DNA of 64,000 nucleotides. Origin: Cryobacterium sp. Lineage in GTDB: Bacteria > Actinomycetota > Actinomycetes > Actinomycetales > Microbacteriaceae. Shown here piece by piece: positions 43,111 to 50,965 of this stretch. Position numbers and translations under genes: made by a program. The notes beneath the pieces were generated by a model. That model was not told the DNA's origin. It searched no databases and worked only from the letters and a program-made list of their open reading frames with translations. Location of the stretch: positions 29,072 through 93,071 of the forward strand of contig NZ_JAJAYI010000108.1 in the NCBI RefSeq assembly GCF_026786305.1, written 5' to 3'. Each line of letters starts with the position of its first letter. Position 1 is the stretch's first letter.

Positions 43111-44718
43111 ATGCACGCACTCACGAGTGAGCTCGACCACAGCGCCCCGACCTTTCGCGCCAACGACACCGAGCAGCGCGCCCTCGTCGCCGATCTCCGC
43201 TCGCGCCTCGCCACTGCTGCGCTCGGCGGCCCCGAGGCCTCCCGGCAGCGGCACGTCGCCCGCGGCAAGCTCCTGCCGCGGGAGCGCGTCGACCGGCTGC
43301 TCGATGAGGGCAGCCCCTTCCTCGAAATTGCCCCGCTCGCCGCCACCGGGCTGTACCACGACGACAGTCCCGGCGCCGGTCTCATCGCGGGAATCGGCCT
43401 CGTTCACGGCCGCCCCGTGCTCGTCATCTGCAACGATGCCACCGTCAAGGGCGGCACCTACTACCCGCTCACGGTCAAGAAGCACCTGCGTGCCCAAGAA
43501 ATTGCCCTCGAGAACCGCCTTCCGTGCGTCTACCTGGTTGACTCCGGCGGCGCCTTCCTGCCGCGGCAAGACGAGGTCTTTCCCGACCGCGACCACTTCG
43601 GTCGCATCTTCTTCAACCAGGCGCGGATGTCCGCGGCCCGCATTCCTCAGATCGCCGCGGTGCTGGGCTCGTGCACGGCTGGCGGCGCCTACGTTCCGGC
43701 GATGAGCGACGAAACCGTGATTGTGCGCAACCAGGGCACGATCTTTCTCGGCGGACCGCCGCTCGTCAAGGCCGCGATCGGCGAGATCGTCTCGGCCGAG
43801 GAATTGGGCGGCGGCGACCTGCACTCCCGAGTGTCGGGCGTCACCGACCACCTCGCCGAGAACGACGACCACGCCCTGCAGATCGTGCGCGACATCGTGG
43901 CAACCCTGCCGCCGCCCGCCTCATCGGCCTGGCCGGTGCTGCCGGTGCGCGAGCCGACCGCTCCCGCCGACGAACTCTACGGCGCCGTGCCCGTCGACGT
44001 GCAGCAGCCCTACGACGTGCGTGAGGTCATCGTCCGGCTTGTGGACGCGAGCGAATTCCACGAATTCAAGAAGGAATACGGCACCACCCTCGTCACCGGA
44101 TTCGCCCACCTGCACGGCCATCCTGTGGGCATCGTCGCGAACAACGGCATCCTGTTCGCCGAATCGGCGCAGAAGGGCGCCCACTTCATTGAACTGTGCG
44201 ACCAGCGAGGCATTCCCCTCATTTTTCTGCAGAACATCTCCGGATTCATGGTGGGAACGGACGCCGAGGCCGGCGGCATCGCCAAGCACGGCGCCAAAAT
44301 GGTCACCGCCGTCGCCACCACCCGCGTTCCCAAACTCACCGTCGTCATCGGCGGGTCCTTCGGCGCCGGCAACTATTCCATGTGCGGCCGCGCCTACTCG
44401 CCGCGCTTCCTCTGGATGTGGCCGGGAAGCCGCATCTCGGTGATGGGTGGCCCGCAGGCGTCCGCCGTGCTCGCGACCGTTAAACGCGAGCAGATCGAGT
44501 CGCGTGGGGAAAAGTGGTCGGACGAGGCCGAGGCGACGTTCAAGAAACCCATCCTTGAGCAGTACGAGCAGCAGGGCAGCCCGTACTACTCGACTGCTCG
44601 GCTCTGGGACGACGGCGTTATCGACCCGGCCGACACCCGCACCGTACTCGGTCTTGCCCTCGAAGTATGCGCCGCCGTCGCCCTGCCCGATCCCGCCTTC
44701 GGCCTGTTTCGGATGTGA
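43111..44718 (+). CDS. accD1: Acyl-CoA (methylcrotonoyl-CoA type) carboxylase, carboxyltransferase subunit
   Basis: 535 residues of two crotonase-like carboxyltransferase domains. [20 protein letters not shown] and [20 protein letters not shown] are typical of 3-methylcrotonoyl-CoA carboxylase beta subunits, as are [19 protein letters not shown] and [20 protein letters not shown]. It moves carboxyl groups from biotin to 3-methylcrotonyl-CoA in leucine degradation. GTG 43075 is an alternative start, but ATG 43111 has AAGGAG at 43093-43098 and begins where homologues do. First gene of a five-gene operon. Confidence 0.92.
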   Translation: MHALTSELDHSAPTFRANDTEQRALVADLRSRLATAALGGPEASRQRHVARGKLLPRERVDRLLDEGSPFLEIAPLAATGLYHDDSPGAGLIAGIGLVHGRPVLVICNDATVKGGTYYPLTVKKHLRAQEIALENRLPCVYLVDSGGAFLPRQDEVFPDRDHFGRIFFNQARMSAARIPQIAAVLGSCTAGGAYVPAMSDETVIVRNQGTIFLGGPPLVKAAIGEIVSAEELGGGDLHSRVSGVTDHLAENDDHALQIVRDIVATLPPPASSAWPVLPVREPTAPADELYGAVPVDVQQPYDVREVIVRLVDASEFHEFKKEYGTTLVTGFAHLHGHPVGIVANNGILFAESAQKGAHFIELCDQRGIPLIFLQNISGFMVGTDAEAGGIAKHGAKMVTAVATTRVPKLTVVIGGSFGAGNYSMCGRAYSPRFLWMWPGSRISVMGGPQASAVLATVKREQIESRGEKWSDEAEATFKKPILEQYEQQGSPYYSTARLWDDGVIDPADTRTVLGLALEVCAAVALPDPAFGLFRM

Positions 44719-44722
44719 GCTG

Positions 44723-46864
44723 ATGCCCCAGAACTCCGCCTTCGATACCGTGCTCGTCGCCAATCGCGGCGAGATCGCCTGCCGCATCATGCGCACCCTG
44801 CGCGAGCGGGGCATCCGCTCGATAGCCGTCTACAGTGACGCCGATCGTGGGGCCAGGCACGTGCAGCTAGCGGATGCGGCGGTGCGCATCGGCCCCGCCG
44901 CCCCGGCCCAGAGTTATCTCAGCATCGACGCTCTTCTCGCCGCCGCCGCGCAGACCGGCGCCCAGGCCATTCACCCGGGCTACGGGTTCCTCAGCGAAAA
45001 CCAGGCCTTCGCGCAGGCCTGCGCCGACGCCGGCATCGTGTTCATCGGGCCGAGCGTCAACGCGCTGGCCGTGATGGGTGACAAGATCCGCTCCAAGAAC
45101 CACGTCGCCGCCTTCGGGGTGCCGATCATTCCCGGAATCGCTCGCCCCGGGCTCAGCGACGAGGAGCTCATCGGGGCCGCGGCTGAGGTGGGGTATCCGC
45201 TGCTGATCAAACCGTCAGCAGGAGGCGGTGGCAAGGGCATGCAGATCGTCGAGGGCGCCGAGCTCCTCGCCGATGCCCTGGTGACCGCCCGTCGCATCGC
45301 CGCGAGCGCGTTCGGCGACGACACCCTTTTTCTGGAGCGGCTCGTCGCCACGCCCCGCCACATCGAGGTGCAGGTGCTCGCGGACAATTATGGTGCCGTC
45401 ATTCACCTCGGCGAACGGGAGTGTTCGCTGCAGCGCCGCCACCAAAAGGTCATCGAAGAAGCCCCGTCACCGCTGCTCGACGCGTCCACCCGGGCACGCA
45501 TTGGCGAGGCCGCCTGCGCCGCCGCCCGTAGCGTCGACTATCGCGGAGCCGGCACGGTCGAGTTTCTGGTCGCCGCCAACGCCCCCGACGAGTTCTTCTT
45601 CATGGAGATGAACACCCGTCTGCAGGTCGAGCACCCGGTCACCGAACTCGTGACCGGCGTCAACCTGGTCGACTGGCAGCTGCGCATCGCCGCGGGGGAG
45701 CCACTTACCCTCGCACAGACCGACATATGCCTCAGTGGGCATGCGATCGAGGCGCGGGTCTACGCCGAAAACCCAAACCGCGACTTTCTGCCGATGACCG
45801 GCACGGTCCTGGCCCTGCGGGAGCCCGTCGGCGACGGAATTCGCGTCGACAGTGCACTCCTACCGGGCTTGGAGATTGGCGGCGCCTACGACCCGATGCT
45901 CGCCAAGGTCGTGGCCTGGGGTCCCGACCGGGCCACCGCCATCGCCCGCCTCGACCGTGCCCTCGCCGACACCCTCGTGCTCGGCGTACATACCAATCTG
46001 GAATACCTTCGCCTGCTGCTGCACGAACCCGCCGTGCGTGCCGGCCAGCTCGATACCGGTCTGATCGAGCGCACCCTGCCGCATCTGGCCTTCAGGCAGG
46101 CCGATGACCACGTGCTCGCGGCCGCAGCCCTGCTGCTTCATGTTGCCGCCGAGCCCAAGACGTCGATCTGGGAGCGGCCGAGCGGATGGCGACTCGGTGA
46201 GCACCGTCCAACCCGCTACCAGCTCGGTGTGGCTGGTGCGGGTGCGGGTGGTGCGGGTGCGGGCGGTGCGGCTGCGGGTGGCGGTGTCGTCACCGTGAGC
46301 GTTCTTGGGGAACCGGACGCAGCATCCGTCACCGTCGGCGAGCACCCGCCGGCCCTCGGTAGCATCCGGGCTGTGGATGTCGGCCGGGTTCGAGTCGAGT
46401 TCGCGGGAGTGACGCGCCGGTACGACCTGGCACGCACGACCAGCCACCTGCACCTCGGTCACGACGGTGTCGTGTTTGATCTCGGGCTGCCCAGCCGCGC
46501 CGAACAACTGGCCGAGCTGCTCGCCGGGCGCGATCGGGTTGCGGGCACGGTGCCCCCCGAGGTGCGCTCCCCGATGCCGGGCACGGTCGTGTCCGTGCCG
46601 GTCACGACCGGGGACCGGGTGGTCGCCGGGCAGACCCTCGCCACCATCGAGGCCATGAAAATGGAGCACAAACTCGTGGCAAACCAGCCGGGCACCGTCA
46701 CCATCACCGTCACTCCCGGCGACCTCGTGCGCCTCGACCAGATCGTCGCGACCGTCACCCCCGAACCCGTCACCCGCCAACCCGGCACCCCCGACCCCGC
46801 AATCCCGAAACCCGCTGCCGAACCCGGCATCAGTACCCACCCAGACCAGGGAGACCCACAATGA
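44723..46864 (+). CDS. accA1: Acyl-CoA carboxylase biotin carboxylase/biotin carrier alpha subunit
   Basis: 713 residues: biotin carboxylase (VLVANRGEIACRIMRTL, SAGGGGKGMQIV ATP loop, MEMNTRLQVEHPVTE active site), a middle BT-type domain and a C-terminal biotinyl domain with EAMKMEHKL; the biotin Lys lies between the methionines. It carboxylates biotin with ATP and bicarbonate for the preceding subunit. ATG 44723 lies 4 bp after the carboxyltransferase stop. Two oddities: three 15-bp repeats give an AGAGG-rich linker, and a Pro/Thr-rich tail of about 40 residues follows the biotin domain, which usually ends the protein. Confidence 0.92.
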   Translation: MPQNSAFDTVLVANRGEIACRIMRTLRERGIRSIAVYSDADRGARHVQLADAAVRIGPAAPAQSYLSIDALLAAAAQTGAQAIHPGYGFLSENQAFAQACADAGIVFIGPSVNALAVMGDKIRSKNHVAAFGVPIIPGIARPGLSDEELIGAAAEVGYPLLIKPSAGGGGKGMQIVEGAELLADALVTARRIAASAFGDDTLFLERLVATPRHIEVQVLADNYGAVIHLGERECSLQRRHQKVIEEAPSPLLDASTRARIGEAACAAARSVDYRGAGTVEFLVAANAPDEFFFMEMNTRLQVEHPVTELVTGVNLVDWQLRIAAGEPLTLAQTDICLSGHAIEARVYAENPNRDFLPMTGTVLALREPVGDGIRVDSALLPGLEIGGAYDPMLAKVVAWGPDRATAIARLDRALADTLVLGVHTNLEYLRLLLHEPAVRAGQLDTGLIERTLPHLAFRQADDHVLAAAALLLHVAAEPKTSIWERPSGWRLGEHRPTRYQLGVAGAGAGGAGAGGAAAGGGVVTVSVLGEPDAASVTVGEHPPALGSIRAVDVGRVRVEFAGVTRRYDLARTTSHLHLGHDGVVFDLGLPSRAEQLAELLAGRDRVAGTVPPEVRSPMPGTVVSVPVTTGDRVVAGQTLATIEAMKMEHKLVANQPGTVTITVTPGDLVRLDQIVATVTPEPVTRQPGTPDPAIPKPAAEPGISTHPDQGDPQ
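46238..46282. repeat. 15-bp tandem repeat inside accA1, 3 copies
   Basis: GCGGGTGCGGGTGGT and two close variants encode three A-G-A-G-G units in the linker between the carboxylase and the domain before the biotin carrier. Confidence 0.85.
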
Positions 46865-48027
46865 GCTACGAACTCAGCCCCACCCAGCAGGCCCTCAGCG
46901 ACCAGGTTCGCGACTTCGCCGACACGGTTGTCGCGCCCGCCGCCTACGAGTACGACACCAAGCGCAGCCTGCCCTACGGCATCATCGACCAGATGGGCGA
47001 GATGGGATTGTTCGGCCTGCCGTTCCCGAAAGAATACGGCGGCCAGGGCAGCGACTACTTCTCGCTCTGCCTCGCCGTCGAACAACTCGGGCGCGTCGAC
47101 CAGAGCATCGCTGTCACCCTCGAAGCCGGCGTGGGACTTGGCATCATGCCGGTATACCGTCGAGGCACCGAGGAACAAAAGCAGGAGTGGGTTCCGCTGC
47201 TCGCGAGCGGTAAGGCACTCTCCGCCTTCGGTCTCACCGAAGCGGATGCCGGCTCCGACGCCGCCGGCACCAAGACCACGGCAGAACTCGTGGCCGGCGA
47301 ATGGGTGATCAACGGCAGTAAACAGTTCATCACCAACTCCGGCAGCGACATCACTCGACTGGTCACGGTGACCGCGGCCACCGGCCAATCGACCCGCGGC
47401 GACGGCTCGATCAAGAAAGAACTCACCGCCATCCTGGTGCCGACACCGGCACCCGGGTTCACCGTGCTTCCCGCCTACGACAAGGTCGGCTGGCACACCT
47501 CCGACACGCATCCGCTGCTTTTCGACAATGTGCGCGTACCCGAGGCGAACCTGCTCGGTGAGCGTGGCCGCGGCTTCGCCAACTTCGTGCAAACCCTCGA
47601 CGAGGGTCGAATCGCCTTCGCTGCGCTCTGCACCGGAGCGGCCCAGGGCTGCCTCGAGGAGTCGGTGCGCTACGCCAAGAGCCGCAACGTGTTTGGCCGC
47701 GCCATCGGATCCAACCAGCACATCGCGTTCAAACTCGCGCGGATGCAAGCGCGTGTGCACAGCGCGCGCCTCGCCTATTACGACGCGGCGCTCACCATGA
47801 TCAGCGGTCGCCCGTTCAAGATGGAGGCGTCGATCGCCAAGATGATCGGCAGCGAAGCGGCTATGGACAACGCCCGTGACGCCACCCAAATCTTCGGCGG
47901 TTACGGTTTCATGAACGAAAACCCGGTCGCCCGGCACTATCGTGATTCTAAAGTGCTCGAACTGGGCGAGGGTACGACCGAGGTACAGCTCATGGTCATC
48001 GCCCGGACGCTCGGCTTCGCGGCCTGA
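46861..48027 (+). CDS. Acyl-CoA dehydrogenase (isovaleryl-CoA type)
   Basis: 388 residues, the normal length. GLTEADAGSDAAGTKTTAEL and YAKSRNVFGRAIGSNQHIAF are acyl-CoA dehydrogenase signatures, and RDATQIFGGYGFMNENPVARHYRDSK-like sequence closes the FAD site. By position it corresponds to M. tuberculosis FadE19 and should oxidise isovaleryl- or 2-methylacyl-CoA, giving the substrate of the carboxylase. The start overlaps the accA1 stop (ATGA). Electrons go to ETF, not encoded here. Confidence 0.92.
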   Translation: MSYELSPTQQALSDQVRDFADTVVAPAAYEYDTKRSLPYGIIDQMGEMGLFGLPFPKEYGGQGSDYFSLCLAVEQLGRVDQSIAVTLEAGVGLGIMPVYRRGTEEQKQEWVPLLASGKALSAFGLTEADAGSDAAGTKTTAELVAGEWVINGSKQFITNSGSDITRLVTVTAATGQSTRGDGSIKKELTAILVPTPAPGFTVLPAYDKVGWHTSDTHPLLFDNVRVPEANLLGERGRGFANFVQTLDEGRIAFAALCTGAAQGCLEESVRYAKSRNVFGRAIGSNQHIAFKLARMQARVHSARLAYYDAALTMISGRPFKMEASIAKMIGSEAAMDNARDATQIFGGYGFMNENPVARHYRDSKVLELGEGTTEVQLMVIARTLGFAA

Positions 48028-48144
48028 CCGAACTGATCGGCCTGGATCGGCTGGGCGGCCTGATATGACTGGGCGGCCTGATATGACTGAGCGGCCTAAT
48101 ATGACTGAGCGGCCTGATAAGACTGAGCGGCCTGATAAGACTGA
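48019..48144. repeat. 18-bp tandem repeat spanning the acyl-CoA dehydrogenase stop, 7 units
   Basis: Five clear copies of GCGGCCTGATATGACTGA run from 48055 to 48144. Two more diverged units precede them in phase (48019-48036 and 48037-48054), the first containing the dehydrogenase stop codon. The array fills the whole gap to the Shine-Dalgarno of the next gene. Its GACTGAG end is continuous with GAGGAG. Confidence 0.92.
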
Positions 48145-48150
48145 GGAGAA
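48145..48150 (+). promoter_or_regulatory. Ribosome-binding site of MaoC-like gene at the end of a repeat array
   Basis: GAGGAG(AA), 6-8 nt before ATG 48155, decides the start over in-frame ATGs inside the array (48064, 48082, 48100). Confidence 0.7.
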
Positions 48151-48154
48151 GCGG

Positions 48155-48688
48155 ATGCCCGACCCCGGTACCCCCGATAGCCCGCCCGTCGTCGTCGTGC
48201 CCAGTGCGGGCGAGCGCCACCCCGTGGAGCAGCGCGGCCTCTACTACGAGGAGTTCGACCTCGCCGCGCTCTACCAGCACCGTCCCGGCCGCACCGTGAC
48301 CGAGGCCGACAATGTGCTGTTCACGACGATGACCATGAACACGCAGGCCTTGCACCTCGACGCGGCCTGGTCGGCCACCCAGCCGTTCGGCGAACGCCTG
48401 GTGAATTCGATGTTCACCCTCTCAACCATGGTCGGCAGCTCGGTCGCGCAATTGACCCAGGGCACGATCGTGGCGAACCTGGGTTTTTCGACCGTGACGT
48501 TTCCGCATCCGCTTCATCACGGCGACACCCTGTATTCGGAGACCATCGTTACCGACAAACGGCTCTCCAACAGCCGAGTGGGGCAGGGCATCATCACGCT
48601 CGAACACACCGGCCGCAACCAGAACGGTGTCGTCGTCGGTACGGCTGTGCGCACCGTGCTGGTCTGGTGCCGCGAGGCTGCAGAATGA
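48155..48688 (+). CDS. MaoC-family acyl-CoA dehydratase
   Basis: 177 residues with the hot-dog fold: VTEADNVLFTTMTMNTQALHLD contains the hydratase His and Asp, and FGERLVNSMFTLSTMVG the long helix. It corresponds to M. tuberculosis Rv2499c, beside the CitE-like lyase. Its likely role is hydration of 3-methylglutaconyl-CoA or itaconyl-CoA to a hydroxyacyl-CoA that the lyase cleaves; the substrate is inferred from context and from that homologue. ATG 48155 has GAGGAG upstream. The frame is open further 5' only because the 18-bp repeat is stop-free. Confidence 0.88.
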   Translation: MPDPGTPDSPPVVVVPSAGERHPVEQRGLYYEEFDLAALYQHRPGRTVTEADNVLFTTMTMNTQALHLDAAWSATQPFGERLVNSMFTLSTMVGSSVAQLTQGTIVANLGFSTVTFPHPLHHGDTLYSETIVTDKRLSNSRVGQGIITLEHTGRNQNGVVVGTAVRTVLVWCREAAE

Positions 48689-49638
48689 GCGGCCCGTTCG
48701 ATGGCGGCCCCCTCGATTCTGACCCGTTCGATTCAGGCCCGTTCGATTCAGGCCCGTTCGATCAGGACTTCGACCCGGACGGCCCCGACCCCTTCAACGG
48801 CAGCACCGCGGGGCTCAGCCCGTTCACCCCGGCCCCGTTCACCCTCGGCCCTGCCCTGTTATTCTGCCCGGCCGACCGGCCCGAGCGCTACGCGAAGGCG
48901 AGCGAGCGCGCCGATGCTGTCATCCTCGACCTCGAAGATGCCGTCGCGCCCGTCGACCGGGCCGCTGCGCGGCGCGCTCTGATCGAGCATCCGCTTGACC
49001 CTGCGCGCACGATCGTGCGCATCAATCCGGCCGACAGCGTCGATTTCGCGCTTGACCTGGCCGCGCTCGAGCGCACGGACTACCGTGACGTCATGCTCGC
49101 CAAGACCGTCAGCGCCGGTCAGGTCGAATTGCTCGCTGCGTTTCGGGTAATTGCCCTGTGCGAAACCGCAGCCGGTGTCATCTCGGCAACCGAGATTGCC
49201 GCCGAACGCAACGTCGTCGCGCTCATGTGGGGTGCCGAAGACCTCGTCGCCTCGCTCGGCGGCACCTCCAGCCGGTACCCCGACGGGCGCTACCGTGACG
49301 TCGCCCGCCAGGCCCGGTCGATGGTGCTGCTCGCTGCCGGAGCCCACGACAAGGCCGCCATCGACACCGTGCACCTCGACATCACCGACACGGCCGGGCT
49401 CGCGCTCGAGGCAGCGGATGCCGTCGCAAGCGGATTTACCGCCTCCGCCTGCATTCACCCCAGCCAGGTCGCCGTCATTCGCGCCGCGTACCAGCCGACC
49501 GCCGCCGAAGTGGACTATGCCCTCGGATTGCTCGAGGCCGCCGCGAGTGCGCGCGGTGTCTTCCAGCACGAGGGCCGCATGGTCGATGGCCCGGTGTTGC
49601 GTCACGCCGAGGCCGTGCTGCGTCGGGCCGCCCGCTGA
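48685..49638 (+). CDS. citE: CitE-like beta-hydroxyacyl-CoA lyase (HpcH/HpaI family)
   Basis: 317 residues. ALLFCPADRPERYAKASERAD, VILDLEDAVAP with the metal-binding acidic residues, RTIVRINP and VIALCETAAGVI match CitE-type TIM barrels. There is no citrate-lyase operon, so it is a stand-alone lyase. The M. tuberculosis counterpart Rv2498c cleaves (R)-HMG-CoA and citramalyl-CoA in leucine and itaconate breakdown. The first 50 residues are a Gly/Pro/Asp/Phe-rich extension with five 15-bp repeats (G-P-F-D-S). The ATG overlaps the MaoC stop (ATGA). Last gene of the operon. Confidence 0.9.
   Translation: MSGPFDGGPLDSDPFDSGPFDSGPFDQDFDPDGPDPFNGSTAGLSPFTPAPFTLGPALLFCPADRPERYAKASERADAVILDLEDAVAPVDRAAARRALIEHPLDPARTIVRINPADSVDFALDLAALERTDYRDVMLAKTVSAGQVELLAAFRVIALCETAAGVISATEIAAERNVVALMWGAEDLVASLGGTSSRYPDGRYRDVARQARSMVLLAAGAHDKAAIDTVHLDITDTAGLALEAADAVASGFTASACIHPSQVAVIRAAYQPTAAEVDYALGLLEAAASARGVFQHEGRMVDGPVLRHAEAVLRRAAR
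48691..48765. repeat. 15-bp tandem repeat at the 5' end of citE, 5 copies
   Basis: GGCCCGTTCGATTCA and variants, in frame, encode G-P-F-D-S/G/Q units immediately after the initiator. Confidence 0.9.
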
Positions 49639-49722
49639 GCGAGCCTCGCCGGGCCCACCCGGGAACACGGTAAGTTCTGCGCCCCTGTGGCGGTCCCGGG
49701 CCCGGAACAGGCAGAGGCGGGC

Positions 49723-50226
49723 TCAAGCGGCCTTTGCGGCCAGAACCTTGTCGATCGCGTCGATGATCTCGGTCGACTCCGGCTCCACCGACGAGGCGAA
49801 ACGGTCCACGACCACACCGGTCGGGCTCACCAGAAACTTTTCGAAGTTCCATTTTATCAGTCCGGGCAGCATGCTCTTTTTGAATTTGGTCAGCTCGGCA
49901 TACAGCGGATGCTGGTGCTTGCCCCGCACATCGACCTTGGCCGTCATCGGAAAGGTCACCCCGTAGGTCATGCTGCAGAATTCAACGATGTCCGCCTCGG
50001 TGCCGGGTTCCTGGCCCATGAACTGGTTGCTCGGCAGTGCGAGTACGACCAGGCCCTCGTCAAAGTAGCGCTGGTAGAGCGCCTCCAGGCCGGCGTACTG
50101 CCGGGTGAAGCCGCACTTCGAGGCCACGTTGACGACAAGAACCGTCTTGCCTGAGTAGGTGCCGAAGGTGGTTTCTGCACCGTCGATGAGCGTGAGGGGA
50201 ATGTCATACAGCGCAGAAGAAGTCAT
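49723..50226 (-). CDS. Glutathione peroxidase-family (thiol) peroxidase
   Basis: 167 residues. The peroxidatic Cys is in NVASKCGFTRQY, and ALPSNQFMGQEPGT supplies the conserved Gln; IKWNFEKFLV holds the conserved Trp and Asn. As a cysteine form in an organism with mycothiol it probably uses thioredoxin. It reduces hydrogen and lipid peroxides. It converges with citE. A TAATAT hexamer ends 6 nt before the ATG, indicating a leaderless mRNA. Confidence 0.93.
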   Translation of the reverse strand: MTSSALYDIPLTLIDGAETTFGTYSGKTVLVVNVASKCGFTRQYAGLEALYQRYFDEGLVVLALPSNQFMGQEPGTEADIVEFCSMTYGVTFPMTAKVDVRGKHQHPLYAELTKFKKSMLPGLIKWNFEKFLVSPTGVVVDRFASSVEPESTEIIDAIDKVLAAKAA

Positions 50227-50232
50227 TCGAAA

Positions 50233-50238
50233 ATATTA
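50233..50238 (-). promoter_or_regulatory. -10 element of glutathione peroxidase gene (leaderless)
   Basis: TAATAT on the minus strand ends 6 nt before the ATG at 50226. Confidence 0.6.
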
Positions 50239-50531
50239 TCGATACCGCCTCCGCGCTGCCTGAACAGCGCCTGTGTAGATCGTGCGTGTGCCCCAACCAG
50301 GAACTCGGTCACGTAGTCTGGACTCAGTTCAGAAGTCATGGCGGTCCAGTAGCGGACCCGGGTTTCTCAGCTCGCGCGGCGCAGCGCATTCTTCCCGCCG
50401 ACCGGGCCACCCCCCAGTTTCACTCGAATAAGTCCCGCGCAGACATGCCATCTTCGTGGACGCTTCGACGATCGCGCGTTGCTCTGGTCCACGGTCGGCA
50501 TTCGCTAGTCATCAATTGCACCAGGAGCACC

Positions 50532-50702
50532 ATGAATTCCTACGTATCGAAGTTCACGAACCGCACCAACACTGCCAATCAGTTCATCACGCCCGACGTT
50601 CGTCGTGCGATCACCGCCACCGGCTACGTCAGCGGTTCCGCGCAGCACCTCGAGGCTGGCGAATACGTTTCGCCGCGCACTGCCGCGCCCCGCGCCGCCT
50701 AG
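50532..50702 (+). CDS. Small 56-residue protein of unknown function
   Basis: It begins MNSYVSKFTNRTNTANQFIT and continues VRRAITATGYVSGSAQH, with a C-terminal tail ending in Ala/Pro/Arg. ATG 50532 has CAGGAG 4 nt upstream, the strongest initiation signal in the region, and a classical terminator follows 40 nt after the stop. There is no membrane segment or recognised domain. The strong ribosome-binding site and own terminator argue that it is an expressed single-gene unit. The preceding stretch 50239-50531 holds no other gene; a TAGTCT hexamer near 50315 may be its promoter. Confidence 0.6.
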   Translation: MNSYVSKFTNRTNTANQFITPDVRRAITATGYVSGSAQHLEAGEYVSPRTAAPRAA

Positions 50703-50741
50703 TCAACAGCTGGACCGTCCCCGGGCGGTCGGTAACCCGAC

Positions 50742-50776
50742 GAGAGGGACTCCGCCATGCGCGGGGTCCCTCTTTC
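50742..50776 (+). terminator. Rho-independent terminator after the small protein gene
   Basis: AGAGGGAC pairs with GTCCCTCT around a GC-rich loop and is followed by TTTC. It is the sharpest terminator in this interval. Confidence 0.8.
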
Positions 50777-50965
50777 GTACCCGAAAACGCCGATCGTTGA
50801 TGCATCGGTAGACTAAGGAGGTATCTGGCCGGCATTTTGCCTGCCCGCCGGACACGACGCGAGGAACGCGTATGCGCACTGAAGCCCCCTGAGTAATCCT
50901 TCGAGGCTTCGCATGCCCGAGCTCGGTCCCCACACACCTCGACGTGCAGTACCGCAGACAACGAA

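Noticed and set aside
48019-48144. CRISPR-like repeat array
   Set aside because: The units are contiguous 18-bp copies without unique spacers, and no cas gene is present. It is a minisatellite.
50870-50893. Six-codon upstream frame (MRTEAP) in the rnj leader
   Set aside because: It has a GAGG sequence before its ATG, but it is too short to separate from chance, and no attenuator-like hairpin follows.
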